Shown here: piece after piece, positions 27,505 to 37,384 of the stretch
Position numbering within the stretch: the first letter of the stretch is position 1
How the letters are laid out: the number at the start of each line of letters is the position of its first letter
From: Calditerrivibrio nitroreducens DSM 19672
GTDB taxonomy: Bacteria > Chrysiogenota > Deferribacteres > Deferribacterales > Calditerrivibrionaceae
NCBI RefSeq assembly: GCF_000183405.1
Contig: NC_014758.1
Location: 372,001-436,000, forward strand
DNA length: 64,000 bases
Direction of reading: 5' to 3'
Notes under the pieces: model-generated
Databases searched by the model: none
The model's input: only the letters and a program-made list of their open reading frames with translations
What the model was told of the DNA's origin: nothing
Position numbers and translations under genes: made by a program

Positions 27505-27825
27505 TGAAGCCTCCTGTATTTGATTATATAGTTACAATAACGTTAATTTTGTAAAAGTCAAGATTTAAGTAATGGATTTTACTTTAATCCCCCTTTTTGT
27601 AGATATGAAAAAGATTTAAACTTTATCGTATCACTTTAATGGCCACCAAAATTAACTTATTCTTAATGGATGGATGTTGAGCATAGGGGTCTATATCATG
27701 TTAAGCGGCATCAATCCTGCAAAATTTAAATTTTAGGCAGGGAGAATTTGGTGACTGCAATTATCCAAAATTTTATTGTTTTAGGTAAAATAATATGTTA
27801 TTATTAAATAATATTAAAACTTGGG
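27505..27825. other. Intergenic region between tatA and the pilus operon
   Basis: 321 bases with no ORF worth calling. It contains the divergent start regions of tatA and the pilus operon. Around 27716-27741 there is an imperfect hairpin (CCTGC...GCAGG with an AT-rich inner stem) without a T tract. I see no known riboswitch. Confidence 0.6.
27776..27804 (+). promoter_or_regulatory. Possible promoter of the MSHA-like operon
   Basis: TTGTTT (27776-27781), 17-base spacer, TATTAT (27799-27804), 37 bases upstream of the first prepilin gene. The region is very AT-rich, so confidence is low. Confidence 0.35.
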
Positions 27826-27840
27826 GTGATCTTTTTCGGG

Positions 27841-28284
27841 ATGGATAAATTGAATAAAGGTGGTTGGACACTCATTGAGCTTGTGATAGTTATTGTCTTG
27901 GTGGGGATCCTTTCCCTTGTGATTGTCCCTAAAATCTCCATCGATGATTTTCGAAAGGAATCTGAGCTTAACATTTTAATGGGAAATATAAGATATGCCC
28001 AGCATAAGTCGATGGTATCCGGTGGGGGATGGAGTATAGAATTTCAACCTGGTTCTTATACCATAAAGGATGAATCGAATAAAGTGGTGTCTCTTCCCGG
28101 TGGTGAAAACCCAGTTTCTTTAAAATTTAATCTAACTACCACAGCTTCAAAATGTTACTTCGACTACCTTGGTAGGCCTGACCAAGATGACAACAGCAGT
28201 AATGCAAATCTATATGACAATTTTACTATTAATTTTGCCGATATGCGGATAATTTTAAATAAAGCTGGCGGAATAGATAGATGA
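27841..28284 (+). CDS. MSHA-type minor prepilin, GspH/MshC-like
   Basis: A 147-residue pseudopilin. The leader MDKLNKGG is followed by [16 protein letters not shown], with Trp at the mature +1 position instead of the usual Phe and the conserved Glu at +5. ATG 27841 is preferred: GGGGTGA lies about 11 bases upstream, while the in-frame GTG at 27826 has no spaced ribosome-binding site. The order GspH-, PilV-, PilW- and PilX-like matches mshC-mshD-mshO-mshP of MSHA loci. The role is a minor subunit at the pilus tip or in initiation. Confidence 0.8.
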   Translation: MDKLNKGGWTLIELVIVIVLVGILSLVIVPKISIDDFRKESELNILMGNIRYAQHKSMVSGGGWSIEFQPGSYTIKDESNKVVSLPGGENPVSLKFNLTTTASKCYFDYLGRPDQDDNSSNANLYDNFTINFADMRIILNKAGGIDR

Positions 28285-28817
28285 AAAAAGGGTTTACTCT
28301 CATAGAGATAGTTATCTTTATTGTGGTGTTTTCTTTTGGGGTAATGGGGATCATGTATGTTTTTTACAATACGTTGGGGAAAGTTTTTGATCCCACAATC
28401 AGGCTTAAAGGGGTTCAGGTGGCTCAATCGGTGATGGAGGAGATTTATGGAAAAGCCTGGGATAACGATACCTATTATTCCGACAACGGCTCTATTCCTC
28501 TATCAATTGCAAATATAGGCAGGGAGGAAGGCTCTGATAATATCTCAAATTTTGATGATGTGGATGATTTTGTGAAATGTGCATCCGGCTATAACTGCCC
28601 CTGTTCGATCACTGAATACAAAAGCGAAGATTTTGGCCTTACGCCAAATTATAAAGTGTCCATCAAAGTATCGTTTGCAGATATAGATCCAAATAACAAT
28701 ATACAGGAAGTATGTGACAATCTCACAGATTTTAAATTAATTACTGTGACTGTTAAGCATAATTCAATCTATAATAATGAATCCTATACAATAAAATTTT
28801 TAAAAGGTAACTACTGA
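28281..28817 (+). CDS. MSHA-type minor prepilin, PilV/MshD-like
   Basis: A 178-residue protein with a classical type IV prepilin start, MKKG then FTLIEIVIFIV, and a Cys-containing C-terminal domain (CASGYNCPC). It overlaps the preceding prepilin by 4 bases and the next by 1 base. Its position second in the cluster matches MshD/PilV. Confidence 0.82.
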   Translation: MKKGFTLIEIVIFIVVFSFGVMGIMYVFYNTLGKVFDPTIRLKGVQVAQSVMEEIYGKAWDNDTYYSDNGSIPLSIANIGREEGSDNISNFDDVDDFVKCASGYNCPCSITEYKSEDFGLTPNYKVSIKVSFADIDPNNNIQEVCDNLTDFKLITVTVKHNSIYNNESYTIKFLKGNY

Positions 28818-29554
28818 TGAAAAGATCATTTACTTTGATGGAAATGATCATTGTAATAATACTTCTGGGAATAACAAGTACCATCGGAGTGGGTCTACTT
28901 AAGATAGTCTTTGATGGATATATCAATGCCAAAAACCTGTTTCAATTATTTTACGAAGCAAAATTTGGCGCCGAAAGGATCGGTAGAGAATTAAGGGAGG
29001 CTATTCCACATAGTATAGTAATAGAATCTGGTAATTCCACACTGAGTTTTGCAAAATTTTCTTCTGGGGGATACTATTACAGAGCCTATCCCAGCTTGAA
29101 TAAAATTGGCACAGATTCAGGTGCAACTCTAAATGTGGGGGACTATATATCGATTTACAACACGATGCCCACTGGAATATATAATGACAAAAGCTGTGAT
29201 CCAAACGACAACACCTCAACTATGTACAGGATAGACAACACAACGGATAATATCACCCTGTGTAAAGATCCGGTTGCAGACTCCCCCATTTCGAAATTCT
29301 ATAAATTTGAAGAGGTAGTTACATTCAGGTTAAATGGTGATAAAATTGAAAGGTGTAGCAGCTCAGATTTTAAGACGTATCCTGCCAATTCAAACTGTTT
29401 GACCCTGTTTAATTACGTTAGGTCCATCAGATTTGTTTATACTCCAGATATCTATGATATAAACGACCAGGTTGTTGACATTTATCTTGAAATGAGTAAA
29501 TATGGTACTGACTTAGTTTATAAACACAAGGTACATATTAGAAATACACCTTGA
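28817..29554 (+). CDS. MSHA-type minor prepilin, PilW/MshO-like
   Basis: A 245-residue prepilin: MKRS then FTLMEMIIVIILLGI. Ser replaces the usual Gly at the -1 cleavage position, which prepilin peptidases tolerate poorly, while Glu +5 is kept. The large C-terminal domain carries several cysteines, as in PilW/GspJ proteins. It is translationally coupled to the PilV-like gene. Confidence 0.8.
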   Translation: MKRSFTLMEMIIVIILLGITSTIGVGLLKIVFDGYINAKNLFQLFYEAKFGAERIGRELREAIPHSIVIESGNSTLSFAKFSSGGYYYRAYPSLNKIGTDSGATLNVGDYISIYNTMPTGIYNDKSCDPNDNTSTMYRIDNTTDNITLCKDPVADSPISKFYKFEEVVTFRLNGDKIERCSSSDFKTYPANSNCLTLFNYVRSIRFVYTPDIYDINDQVVDIYLEMSKYGTDLVYKHKVHIRNTP

Positions 29555-29563
29555 TGGGGTAAT

Positions 29564-29938
29564 ATGAATATAGGATGGTTTATTAATTTTTACAATAAGA
29601 AAAAAGGTTCCACCCTTATATTTGCAATTTTTTTACTGTTGGTTTTTTCATTTATAGGGTTTTCACTTGTAAGTATGCTTTCTGGACAGAATATCAGCTC
29701 TTCGGAGGAGTTGCATTCCATAAAAGCCTTTTTTCTTGCGGAAAGTGGCTTAGAAATAGCTATGGTGAAAAAACAGGGTGGTACATATAGACTTGACAAT
29801 GCAACAATAGATGTTGAATATAATGTGACAGAGGATAACAATTCTTATCTACCGTCTAAATTGGTGACAATAAAGGCCACAGGATATTCTTTTGACATGA
29901 AAAGAAAGATCGAAGCAAAATTTAGAGTGTTTGAATAA
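29564..29938 (+). CDS. MSHA-type PilX/MshP-like minor pilin
   Basis: A 124-residue protein: short basic N-terminus, KKKG then STLIFAIFLLLVFSFIGFS, and FFLAESGLEIA shortly after, the PilX/GspK-type signature. It lacks Glu at +5 as GspK/PilX-class subunits often do. It is shorter than most PilX proteins. Its stop overlaps the next start by 1 base. Confidence 0.75.
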   Translation: MNIGWFINFYNKKKGSTLIFAIFLLLVFSFIGFSLVSMLSGQNISSSEELHSIKAFFLAESGLEIAMVKKQGGTYRLDNATIDVEYNVTEDNNSYLPSKLVTIKATGYSFDMKRKIEAKFRVFE

Positions 29939-31323
29939 TGTACAACGACTATTTCGGTTTTACTGAAAATCCTTTTAAGATTACCCCTGATCCAGATTAT
30001 ATTTATCTGTCTTTAAAACATGAGGAAGCTATTGAACTTATAGAATATGGGATAAAGAATAGAAAAGGGTTTATGACTCTTGTGGGGGAAGTGGGTACCG
30101 GGAAGTCTACTATTGTGCGATATCTTGTAAGAAAGTTTTCTGATGTTTATGTATCACTTATTTTAAATCCCTTTTTGACTCCGGAGGAGCTTCTTTACAG
30201 TATTGCCAGAGATTTTGGTATTGATGTGTCTATGTGTTTTAATACGGGGGATATATATTCAGAGATGAGTAAATTTCTTGTCGATTGTTACAAGAACGGT
30301 AAGAATGCGATTGTTATAATTGATGAAGCCCAGAATCTCAATTTTGAATCATTTGAAATGATAAGACAGCTTTCCAATATAGAGCTTGAAAATGACAAAC
30401 TTTTGCAAATACTTCTTGTGGGACAGCCGGAGCTTGAGGATGTGTTGGTAAAAGAAAACCTAAGACAGTTAAATCAAAGAATATCTATACGGGCAAAGTT
30501 AACTAATTTTGATCAGGAAGACACTGAAAATTATATCAATCACAGAATTAGTATTGCAGCTGGGATAAGAAGATATATCTTTGATAAAAGTTCCATAAAA
30601 AAGATTTACAGCTATACCAGGGGTAACCCAAGGGAGATAAATCAACTGTGTGATATATCTTTGATGATTGCTATGGCCGATAAAAAAAAGAGGGTGGATG
30701 CATCCATTACGGATAGAGCAGTGAAAAGTTATTATTTGAAAAAGAGTGGAGATGGTTCTAAATTAGCTAAAATAAGATATACATTCATAATAGGGATTGT
30801 TTTCTTTTTTATTGTTGCTATAGGGATATTCTTTTTTTTATTTCCTCAATTAAACTTTAATAGTTCTAATCGGTCTAAAGACAATTTAATTTCCATAAAT
30901 AAGAATATGATGGATAATAAATCCAATAGTAAGCCAATACAGGATAATTTCACTGATAATAAAAGTGAATCAGATAATAAAAGTAATGAAATAGATAATC
31001 ACTCTTCCACATCACTTATAATGATTGATCAAAAAGCTGTTTCTGAAAAAAACACAAAAGATGACTCAGCTAATATTCAGTCAAATGGATCTAACAGTAA
31101 AACTGATGCAGTATGTTTATACGTCAAGAAGAACGTAAACTTAAGAGATAATCCTTCATTAAAAAGTAACGTTAATTTAATATTGATAAAAAATAGAAAA
31201 TATATTATAGATAAATATGAATATAGAGGTGAATGGGTGTATATAGATTTAAAAAAATCTCATGGGTATTTGTATAACAGTGAAAATTTATTTATCTTAA
31301 AGGGTTGTGCAGAGGATGAGTGA
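29938..31323 (+). CDS. mshM: ExeA/MshM-like AAA ATPase with SH3b domain
   Basis: A 461-residue protein starting YFGFTENPFKITPDPDYIY, the ExeA/MshM hallmark. It has Walker A GEVGTGKS (K56), Walker B IIDEAQ (D129, E130), a single membrane helix at about 282-302, a low-complexity Ser/Asn/Asp linker (~310-390) and a C-terminal bacterial SH3 domain (~395-455, KKNVNLRDNPS). The topology puts the ATPase in the cytoplasm and the SH3b domain in the periplasm. There it likely contacts peptidoglycan to help place the secretin. Confidence 0.88.
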   Translation: MYNDYFGFTENPFKITPDPDYIYLSLKHEEAIELIEYGIKNRKGFMTLVGEVGTGKSTIVRYLVRKFSDVYVSLILNPFLTPEELLYSIARDFGIDVSMCFNTGDIYSEMSKFLVDCYKNGKNAIVIIDEAQNLNFESFEMIRQLSNIELENDKLLQILLVGQPELEDVLVKENLRQLNQRISIRAKLTNFDQEDTENYINHRISIAAGIRRYIFDKSSIKKIYSYTRGNPREINQLCDISLMIAMADKKKRVDASITDRAVKSYYLKKSGDGSKLAKIRYTFIIGIVFFFIVAIGIFFFLFPQLNFNSSNRSKDNLISINKNMMDNKSNSKPIQDNFTDNKSESDNKSNEIDNHSSTSLIMIDQKAVSEKNTKDDSANIQSNGSNSKTDAVCLYVKKNVNLRDNPSLKSNVNLILIKNRKYIIDKYEYRGEWVYIDLKKSHGYLYNSENLFILKGCAEDE

Positions 31324-32026
31324 ATTAGCAAACGCCCTCAAAAAAATTAAACAGGAAAATAAGAAAGCGAAATTCTCCTATGGAGCAGTCAAGCATGTAG
31401 GTTCATTAACTTTGAATAAAATATATTTTATAGTTTTAATTTTGATAACTATTTTAATTTCTCTATATACCTACTTTAAAATCCCTGATTTTGATAGGAT
31501 GGTAAAGGATTATGTAAGCGTGGATGAAGACAGATCTATGTTTAATAAAAAGGTAGCAGAGTATGAAAAGTTTAAAAGAGATAATCTGGATAGCTATTTT
31601 TATAGCTCATTGATCAAAAAAGATTTCACTTCTGCTTCAAATGTCATCGAACGAATGGATAATAAAAGTGCAAAGGTAGAAAAGCTTAAGGCTGTTTTAT
31701 ATTTTGCAAAAAACGATTTTACAATGGCAAAATCTCTTCTGGAAAGCTATGTCCAAAAAGAGAAGGATCCCACTGCCATCAATCTAATTTCTTTCATATA
31801 CTACAGCTACGGAGATTATGTGAAAGCTAATAAAATGATCCAGAAAGAGGGGCTGAAAGATGGAAATCTGTTGATCAACAAGGGGATGTTGGCGGAAAGA
31901 CTTGGTGACCTCCGGACAGCTTTAGAATTTTATGAAAAAGGGTTACCTTTGATTGATAACGATGTAATTAAGTATAAGGTTAAAATAAAGATTAAATCGA
32001 TTAAGTTAGCTTTGGGGATTCAATGA
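31316..32026 (+). CDS. MshN-like TPR membrane protein
   Basis: A 236-residue protein with an N-terminal cytoplasmic stretch, one membrane helix (about residues 34-52) and TPR-like helical repeats (KAVLYFAKNDFTMAKSLL, LAERLGDLRTALEFYEKGL). Position between mshM and the PilM-like gene matches MshN. ATG 31316 is chosen over in-frame GTG 31307. It overlaps mshM by 8 bases and the next gene by 4. Confidence 0.7.
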   Translation: MSELANALKKIKQENKKAKFSYGAVKHVGSLTLNKIYFIVLILITILISLYTYFKIPDFDRMVKDYVSVDEDRSMFNKKVAEYEKFKRDNLDSYFYSSLIKKDFTSASNVIERMDNKSAKVEKLKAVLYFAKNDFTMAKSLLESYVQKEKDPTAINLISFIYYSYGDYVKANKMIQKEGLKDGNLLINKGMLAERLGDLRTALEFYEKGLPLIDNDVIKYKVKIKIKSIKLALGIQ

Positions 32027-33000
32027 TAGATGTAAAGGTAATAAATACTATTGCCATTGCTGAGGATAAGATCAATCATGCCGTTTTCCGCAGGGAAAAG
32101 GGGCATCTGAAATTGCTAAATTATTCATATTTCGATTTTGATTTTAATGATATAGATAGGTTTAAATTGATAGCAAAGGATCTGAAAAGTTTTTCCGATA
32201 GGGATCTTTTTACAAATATCACTTTTGTGGCAAGGGAGACGATAAAAGAGATCTTCCCTATAAAAGGGAATCCGAAAGATGTTAAAATGGATGTGATTGA
32301 ACATATCAAAGATGCATATATGGTGGAATTGGCAGATTTTTATTTTGATTATACCATTTCATCTGTGGGGGATTTAATGGTATGCTACGCTGTACTTTTC
32401 CCTAAAAAGATAGGTGAAGTAATCTTTAGAGAGCTCACAAAGGAGGGGTTTAAACTTATTACAGCGGAGACTGATTGTGATTCTTATAAGCGGGGAATCT
32501 TAAAATTAAGAGATGAGAATCACTTTTTATTGCTTCATATAAGAAGGATGGATAGTGTTTTTATGATATTCAAAGATGGTGTTATGATGCTGGAAAGGCA
32601 GGTGATAAATGGATTTTCTGATCTTGTGGACGGTATATCTTTGCAGATGGGGATTACACCGGAAAATGCAGAAGAATACCTTGTGAATAAAGGGCTTGAT
32701 AAAATGAAAAGTAGTGATGACGAGTATGCTATCGTAGCATCTGTGGTAGATAGACTTTCTATGCAGATACAGAGAACTCTCGACCTTTATTTTCAAACGT
32801 ATAGAGGTGAGCCGCCATCAAATATAATAATTACTGGACTGGGTGTTAAAATTCCCGATTTAGATAGGTATATTTCAGAACTTTTTGCTCTTCCGACTTA
32901 CAAAGAATCTTTTATGAAATTGATGGAAACAGAAATCGATCTGGATTTTAGAAAATTAGACTATTTAGATGCAATGATATGTCTGGGGCTTGAAGAATGA
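32023..33000 (+). CDS. PilM/MshI-like actin-fold pilus assembly protein
   Basis: A 325-residue cytosolic protein with the overall layout of PilM/MshI (actin-like fold, no membrane helix) including SNIIITGLGVKIPDLDRYI near the C-terminus. The sequence is divergent, so the call rests mainly on its place directly before PilN- and PilO-like genes. It would form the inner-membrane platform by binding the PilN-like N-terminus. Four-base overlaps lie on both sides. Confidence 0.72.
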   Translation: MIDVKVINTIAIAEDKINHAVFRREKGHLKLLNYSYFDFDFNDIDRFKLIAKDLKSFSDRDLFTNITFVARETIKEIFPIKGNPKDVKMDVIEHIKDAYMVELADFYFDYTISSVGDLMVCYAVLFPKKIGEVIFRELTKEGFKLITAETDCDSYKRGILKLRDENHFLLLHIRRMDSVFMIFKDGVMMLERQVINGFSDLVDGISLQMGITPENAEEYLVNKGLDKMKSSDDEYAIVASVVDRLSMQIQRTLDLYFQTYRGEPPSNIIITGLGVKIPDLDRYISELFALPTYKESFMKLMETEIDLDFRKLDYLDAMICLGLEE

Positions 33001-33557
33001 CGAAAAGATCTATCAATCTTTTACCAGAACAGTACAGATTTGATCTGAGAAAATATGCGGCCTTTAAGATATTCAAATCTGTCATGCTTGCAAACATTAT
33101 TATTTTAATAGCGATTTTTTCTGTAGATAAATATACCCAGCTAAAGATGAACAATATGATTATTGAAAAAGAAAATAAGATAAAAGAGATTCAAAAGTTA
33201 AACCAATCAGTCCTTGCCTATGAAACAGAGAAGAAAAAGCTTGAGGATGTCATATCAAAATTGACTGCAACAGAAAAGATATATACATCACTTTTTAACA
33301 CAAACGTTTCATATTTTATCGATATGTCAAGAACATTGGATCTCATCAAGGAAGGTATCTATATAAATAAGCTATCCTATTCTGATGGGGTGGTTAATAT
33401 GTCAGCGGTTGCAACAAATCCAAAAAGCTTTTATCATTTTTACAAAAACCTTGAAAACACAACCTATATTGCTGATAAAAGATTTTATAACCTTACCGAA
33501 GAGGGGGGTGTGTATAATTTTAGTGTTGTTATAAGGTATAGGGGTTTAAATGAGTAG
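32997..33557 (+). CDS. PilN-like inner-membrane platform protein
   Basis: A 186-residue bitopic protein beginning TKRSINLLPEQYR; the INLLP motif is the PilN segment that docks into PilM. A membrane helix (about 27-45), a coiled coil (~50-90) and a periplasmic ferredoxin-like domain follow. In MSHA loci this corresponds to the second part of MshI. Confidence 0.82.
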   Translation: MTKRSINLLPEQYRFDLRKYAAFKIFKSVMLANIIILIAIFSVDKYTQLKMNNMIIEKENKIKEIQKLNQSVLAYETEKKKLEDVISKLTATEKIYTSLFNTNVSYFIDMSRTLDLIKEGIYINKLSYSDGVVNMSAVATNPKSFYHFYKNLENTTYIADKRFYNLTEEGGVYNFSVVIRYRGLNE

Positions 33558-34095
33558 GATTAAGCTTAGAGAAGTTCTAATACTTTTTGTCGTTGTACTT
33601 ATATTTATAAATTTAATCTACTTTCGTTATATGTATATTCCTGCTCAAAATAATATAAAGAAATTAAAAGAGAATCTTATAACCACCAATAATAGACTAC
33701 AGGCAGAGCAGGAGAACTTTTTGAATAATTTGAAAATATTTGATAAGATCATAAGTTATAATAAGATTGTAGAAAGTAAAGAGATTGCACTCTGGTATCT
33801 GGAAAGAAATATCGATCTTGATGATAGAATATCTGATGTTATAAAGCAGCTTTTTATCGATTCCGGGATAAAATTTTCCACATTATCGCTGGTGGATACG
33901 GTAAAAGATGGTAATAAGAAGAATTACATCTTCAACATAAAATTTGTATCGGATCTTCAAAAGCTGCTTTACCTGATCGATACAATAGAAAACCATAAAA
34001 AGCCTATGCAAATAAGTAGTATAAATATCAACAATACTGGTAACCATCTTGAGATAGATATGACTTTAAAGCTGATAACAATGGAGAAGCTATGA
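33550..34095 (+). CDS. PilO/MshJ-like inner-membrane platform protein
   Basis: A 181-residue bitopic protein with an N-terminal helix (about 8-27), coiled coil (~35-70) and small periplasmic domain, as in PilO/MshJ. Sequence identity to known families is not readable by eye; topology and the N-O-P gene order support it. It overlaps the PilN-like gene by 8 and the next gene by 4 bases. Confidence 0.72.
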   Translation: MSRIKLREVLILFVVVLIFINLIYFRYMYIPAQNNIKKLKENLITTNNRLQAEQENFLNNLKIFDKIISYNKIVESKEIALWYLERNIDLDDRISDVIKQLFIDSGIKFSTLSLVDTVKDGNKKNYIFNIKFVSDLQKLLYLIDTIENHKKPMQISSININNTGNHLEIDMTLKLITMEKL

Positions 34096-34451
34096 AGAAA
34101 ATATTAATATTTTTACTCATAGCAGGTTATGGGTTCGCTGCAGATTTTTTAGTCCTTTTTGATATGCCTGATAATAAAAAATATGTGAAACATAAAAATA
34201 TCCCATTTTACAAAGAAGTTAAAAAGGAGCTCCCCCCACTTAAAACGTTGGTTCCGATACCCGGAAGTGATAACTATACCAATTGGGAGCTTTATGGTAT
34301 TGTGCAGGCTGATAATAGGAGGATAGCTATCATAAATGGGAATCTTTATAAGATGGGAGACCTTCTGGGGGTTTACAAAATTACCGAAATTGCAATGAAT
34401 TATGTTGAAATTGAGCATAAAGGGAAAAAGACTAAAATCTTTATGAAATAG
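34092..34451 (+). CDS. PilP/MshK-like periplasmic protein
   Basis: A 119-residue protein with a signal peptide (MKKILIFLLIAGYGFA) and a C-terminal small beta domain of the GspC-HR/PilP type: YGIVQADNRRIAIINGNLYKMGD. It would bridge the inner-membrane platform to the secretin encoded next. Confidence 0.7.
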   Translation: MKKILIFLLIAGYGFAADFLVLFDMPDNKKYVKHKNIPFYKEVKKELPPLKTLVPIPGSDNYTNWELYGIVQADNRRIAIINGNLYKMGDLLGVYKITEIAMNYVEIEHKGKKTKIFMK

Positions 34452-34460
34452 GTGGTTTGT

Positions 34461-35738
34461 ATGAGGATATGGAAGATATTCTTAATTTTAATGTTTTTTA
34501 GTACACTTGTGTATGCAGATTTAAATAGACTTGTCTCACTCAATATGAAAAATGCCGATGTGAAAGATGTATTTAATGCCTTATCCTTGATATCAAATAC
34601 CAATATAGTGGTGGGTAAAGGTGTAGAAGGGAAGATCTCTGTATTTCTTGACAACGTTACTTTGATGGATGCGATAAAAAGCGTTACATCAAATGCAGAT
34701 TTAAATTATAGGGTGGAAAATAACATTGTATATATAACAAAGCTGGATAATATAGGGCAGAGTACTATTACATCTGATAATGTGGAAAGCTACTTTTTTA
34801 AGCCAAAGTATATGAAACTTGATCAGTTTGAGGGGATTATAAATAATTTTCTATCTTCAACCGGCGGTAAAATGGTCATTGATAATTCAACAGGGACTAT
34901 TATTATTACAGATACAAAAGCAAACCTTAAGTATCTAAAGGATCTTATTGCCAAGATAGATCAGCCATCACAGCAGATTATGATAGAGGCAAAAATTGTG
35001 AGAACCACCAAGAATGCAGGTAAAGATCTTGGCATACAATGGGGGGTAAACGTAAACGACCGCACAAGTAAAAATTTCCCATATTCAGTACAGGTGGGGG
35101 CAGGTGCCGATCCAAATAGAAATTATATAGTAAATTTACCTATATCTGATGTTGCCAGAGCTGGAATAGGGGCAGGGGTTGGGGTTACTCTTGGTAATTT
35201 CAACAATACATTTGTCTTAAATGCGAAGCTTAATGCTCTTGAAACGAAAGGGGAAGCTAAGGTAGTACACAGTCCAAAGATTTTGACGATGAATAACCAG
35301 AAGGCAAAGCTTGAAAGTGGTGAAGAGATAAGATTCAGGGAAACCAAAACGAGCACCACAACCACCACTCAGGAAATTGAGATTCAGAAGGATGAAGCTA
35401 AAACAGTACTTGATATCACACCACAGATATTAAATGATGGTAATATCCTATTAAATCTTGCTGTGGAGCTTAGTGAGTTTGATTGGACAAAAAGTGTGGA
35501 TAATATCCCTGCCAAAAATAAAAATAAGGCCGAGACGCAGGTAATCCTAAAAGATGGTGAGACGCTTATCATTGGTGGTTTAAAGAAGGAAAATGTATTT
35601 AAAAATGAGGCGGCTGTACCACTACTTAGTAAAATACCCTTACTGGGGGCCCTTTTCAGAAACAAGTCATCCGGTGAGGAGTTGAACGAGCTTTTGATAT
35701 TTGTAACCCCGAAGATAATGAGAGAAAAGCAGAATTAG
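34461..35738 (+). CDS. mshL: Outer-membrane secretin (MshL/PilQ/GspD family)
   Basis: A 425-residue secretin with a signal peptide (to about residue 20, LVYA), an N0/STN domain (~20-95), an N1-like domain and a C-terminal secretin domain with VPLLSKIPLLGALFRNK and the final LLIFVTPKIM. It forms the pilus exit channel. ATG 34461 with AGGTGG five bases upstream is preferred to GTG 34452. It is shorter than many GspD proteins, as expected for MshL-like secretins. It ends the first pilus operon. Confidence 0.92.
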   Translation: MRIWKIFLILMFFSTLVYADLNRLVSLNMKNADVKDVFNALSLISNTNIVVGKGVEGKISVFLDNVTLMDAIKSVTSNADLNYRVENNIVYITKLDNIGQSTITSDNVESYFFKPKYMKLDQFEGIINNFLSSTGGKMVIDNSTGTIIITDTKANLKYLKDLIAKIDQPSQQIMIEAKIVRTTKNAGKDLGIQWGVNVNDRTSKNFPYSVQVGAGADPNRNYIVNLPISDVARAGIGAGVGVTLGNFNNTFVLNAKLNALETKGEAKVVHSPKILTMNNQKAKLESGEEIRFRETKTSTTTTTQEIEIQKDEAKTVLDITPQILNDGNILLNLAVELSEFDWTKSVDNIPAKNKNKAETQVILKDGETLIIGGLKKENVFKNEAAVPLLSKIPLLGALFRNKSSGEELNELLIFVTPKIMREKQN

Positions 35739-35790
35739 ATATTTGTTGTATGGTGAATTTAGATAACTTTTCATTCGGTTATTTTTGCAC

Positions 35791-35819
35791 TTGAAAATTC
35801 ATTGATTCGCTATTATAAA
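35791..35819 (+). promoter_or_regulatory. Promoter for the TPR-folE2-mshE operon
   Basis: TTGAAA (35791-35796), 17-base spacer, TATAAA (35814-35819), 34 bases before the TPR-protein start. Confidence 0.65.
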
Positions 35820-35853
35820 TCTATGTTTGAGATAATAAAATTCTGAGGTGAAT

Positions 35854-36573
35854 ATGTTTACAATTGTAATTTCTGCTTTTTCCGGTGCATTATTCGGATT
35901 ATTAATGTTTTACATAACCAAAAGTTTTATTTTGGCACTTATCACAGGTATGGTGATAGTTCTTGCAATAAACTTTTTTGTGGGGCGATATTTTCTAAAA
36001 AAATTGACCGAGCTTTTTAAGTTGGTGGAAAAAGATGTCCGCAGCGATAAAGCGGAAAGGGCTATCGAAAGATTAAAAGAAGGTTATAAATATGCTAATT
36101 GGCAGTTTTTTGTTAAAGAGCAGATCAATTCCCAGATTGGGATAATTCTTTATTCAAAAAAGAGGATGGAAGAGGCACTACCATATCTTCAAAAGGGATT
36201 TCAAAAAAATTGGCTTTCAATGGCTATGCTTGCTACTTACTATTACAAAGAGAAGCAATACGACAAAATGAAGGATGTAATGGAAAAAGCTATTAAGAAT
36301 TCACCCAAGGAAGGTTTTTTGTATTCTCTATATGCATATTATTTGCAGTCTATAAATGAGACGGAAAAAGCTCTGGAAGTGCTTACAAATGGGAATAAAA
36401 AAGTTCCACTTGATGAAAAGCTGGAGGCGGCATTGGAATCAGTAAAAAACAACAAAAAGATCAAGATACAGAATTACGGAAATCTATGGCTTCAGCTTAA
36501 TATAGAAAAGATCCCGCAGGGGGCAAAACCCTACCATATGCATCTTATGAATCAGAAGATCAGGAGAAGGTAG
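35854..36573 (+). CDS. Membrane-anchored tetratricopeptide-repeat protein
   Basis: A 239-residue protein with two N-terminal membrane helices (about residues 1-45) and a cytosolic helical repeat domain of TPR type ([37 protein letters not shown]). ATG 35854 with GAGG is preferred to GTG 35848. Specific function unknown. It overlaps folE2 by 1 base but nothing in it suggests a folate role. Confidence 0.7.
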   Translation: MFTIVISAFSGALFGLLMFYITKSFILALITGMVIVLAINFFVGRYFLKKLTELFKLVEKDVRSDKAERAIERLKEGYKYANWQFFVKEQINSQIGIILYSKKRMEEALPYLQKGFQKNWLSMAMLATYYYKEKQYDKMKDVMEKAIKNSPKEGFLYSLYAYYLQSINETEKALEVLTNGNKKVPLDEKLEAALESVKNNKKIKIQNYGNLWLQLNIEKIPQGAKPYHMHLMNQKIRRR

Positions 36574-37358
36574 TGGCTTTAGCAGATATACAGAGCCAAT
36601 ATGATCATAGAAATCTTGATATAGATAGGGTGGGTATCAAAGATATTTTGTACCCTATTGTTGTGAAAGATAAAAAAAATGGGAAACAGAGCACGGTAGC
36701 CAGAATTAATATGTATGTTAGGCTCCCCCACAATTTTAAGGGAACACATATGTCAAGGTTTGTGGAGGTCCTCAACAATCATAGAACCAATATCGCTCTG
36801 GAGTCTTTTAAGGGGATTCTGGACGATTTAAAAACTGTGTTGAATTCCGAAGAGGCTCATATAGAGATTACTTTTCCTTATTTTATTGAAAAAATTGCCC
36901 CTGTATCGAATCTGCCTTCACTAATGGACTATGAGTGTACCTTTGTCGGTATTTCATCAAAAGATAAAAAGGATTTTATCGTATCTGTGAAAGTGCCCGT
37001 TGTATCTTTATGTCCCTGCTCAAAGGAGATTAGTGATTACGGAGCCCACAACCAGAGAAGCTATGTGACAATAAAAGTAAGATACAAAGGGATGATCTGG
37101 ATTGAGGATTTGATAGAGGTTGCCGAATCATCCGCAAGTGCTCCTATATTTTCTTTGTTGAAAAGGGAGGATGAAAAGTATATTACAGAGCATTCGTATG
37201 ACAACCCGGTATTTGTGGAAGATATAGTTAGAAACGCTGCAAATAAATTGCTACTGGATGATAGGGTCACGTGGTTTGAGGTTTCCAGTGAAAACTACGA
37301 AAGTATTCATAATCATTCTGCTTACGCTGTTATTACAAGGGATAAGAGAGGGGGATAG
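36573..37358 (+). CDS. folE2: GTP cyclohydrolase FolE2 (type IB)
   Basis: A 261-residue FolE2 that makes dihydroneopterin triphosphate for folate (and possibly queuosine) synthesis. GTG start preceded by AGAAGG. It has the conserved metal-cysteine region [20 protein letters not shown] and the C-terminal [13 protein letters not shown]. Type IB enzymes can use metals other than zinc. It is co-transcribed with mshE 26 bases downstream. Confidence 0.95.
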   Translation: MALADIQSQYDHRNLDIDRVGIKDILYPIVVKDKKNGKQSTVARINMYVRLPHNFKGTHMSRFVEVLNNHRTNIALESFKGILDDLKTVLNSEEAHIEITFPYFIEKIAPVSNLPSLMDYECTFVGISSKDKKDFIVSVKVPVVSLCPCSKEISDYGAHNQRSYVTIKVRYKGMIWIEDLIEVAESSASAPIFSLLKREDEKYITEHSYDNPVFVEDIVRNAANKLLLDDRVTWFEVSSENYESIHNHSAYAVITRDKRGG

Positions 37359-37384
37359 TTTTTTAAAACCCTTAGAGGTGGCCT

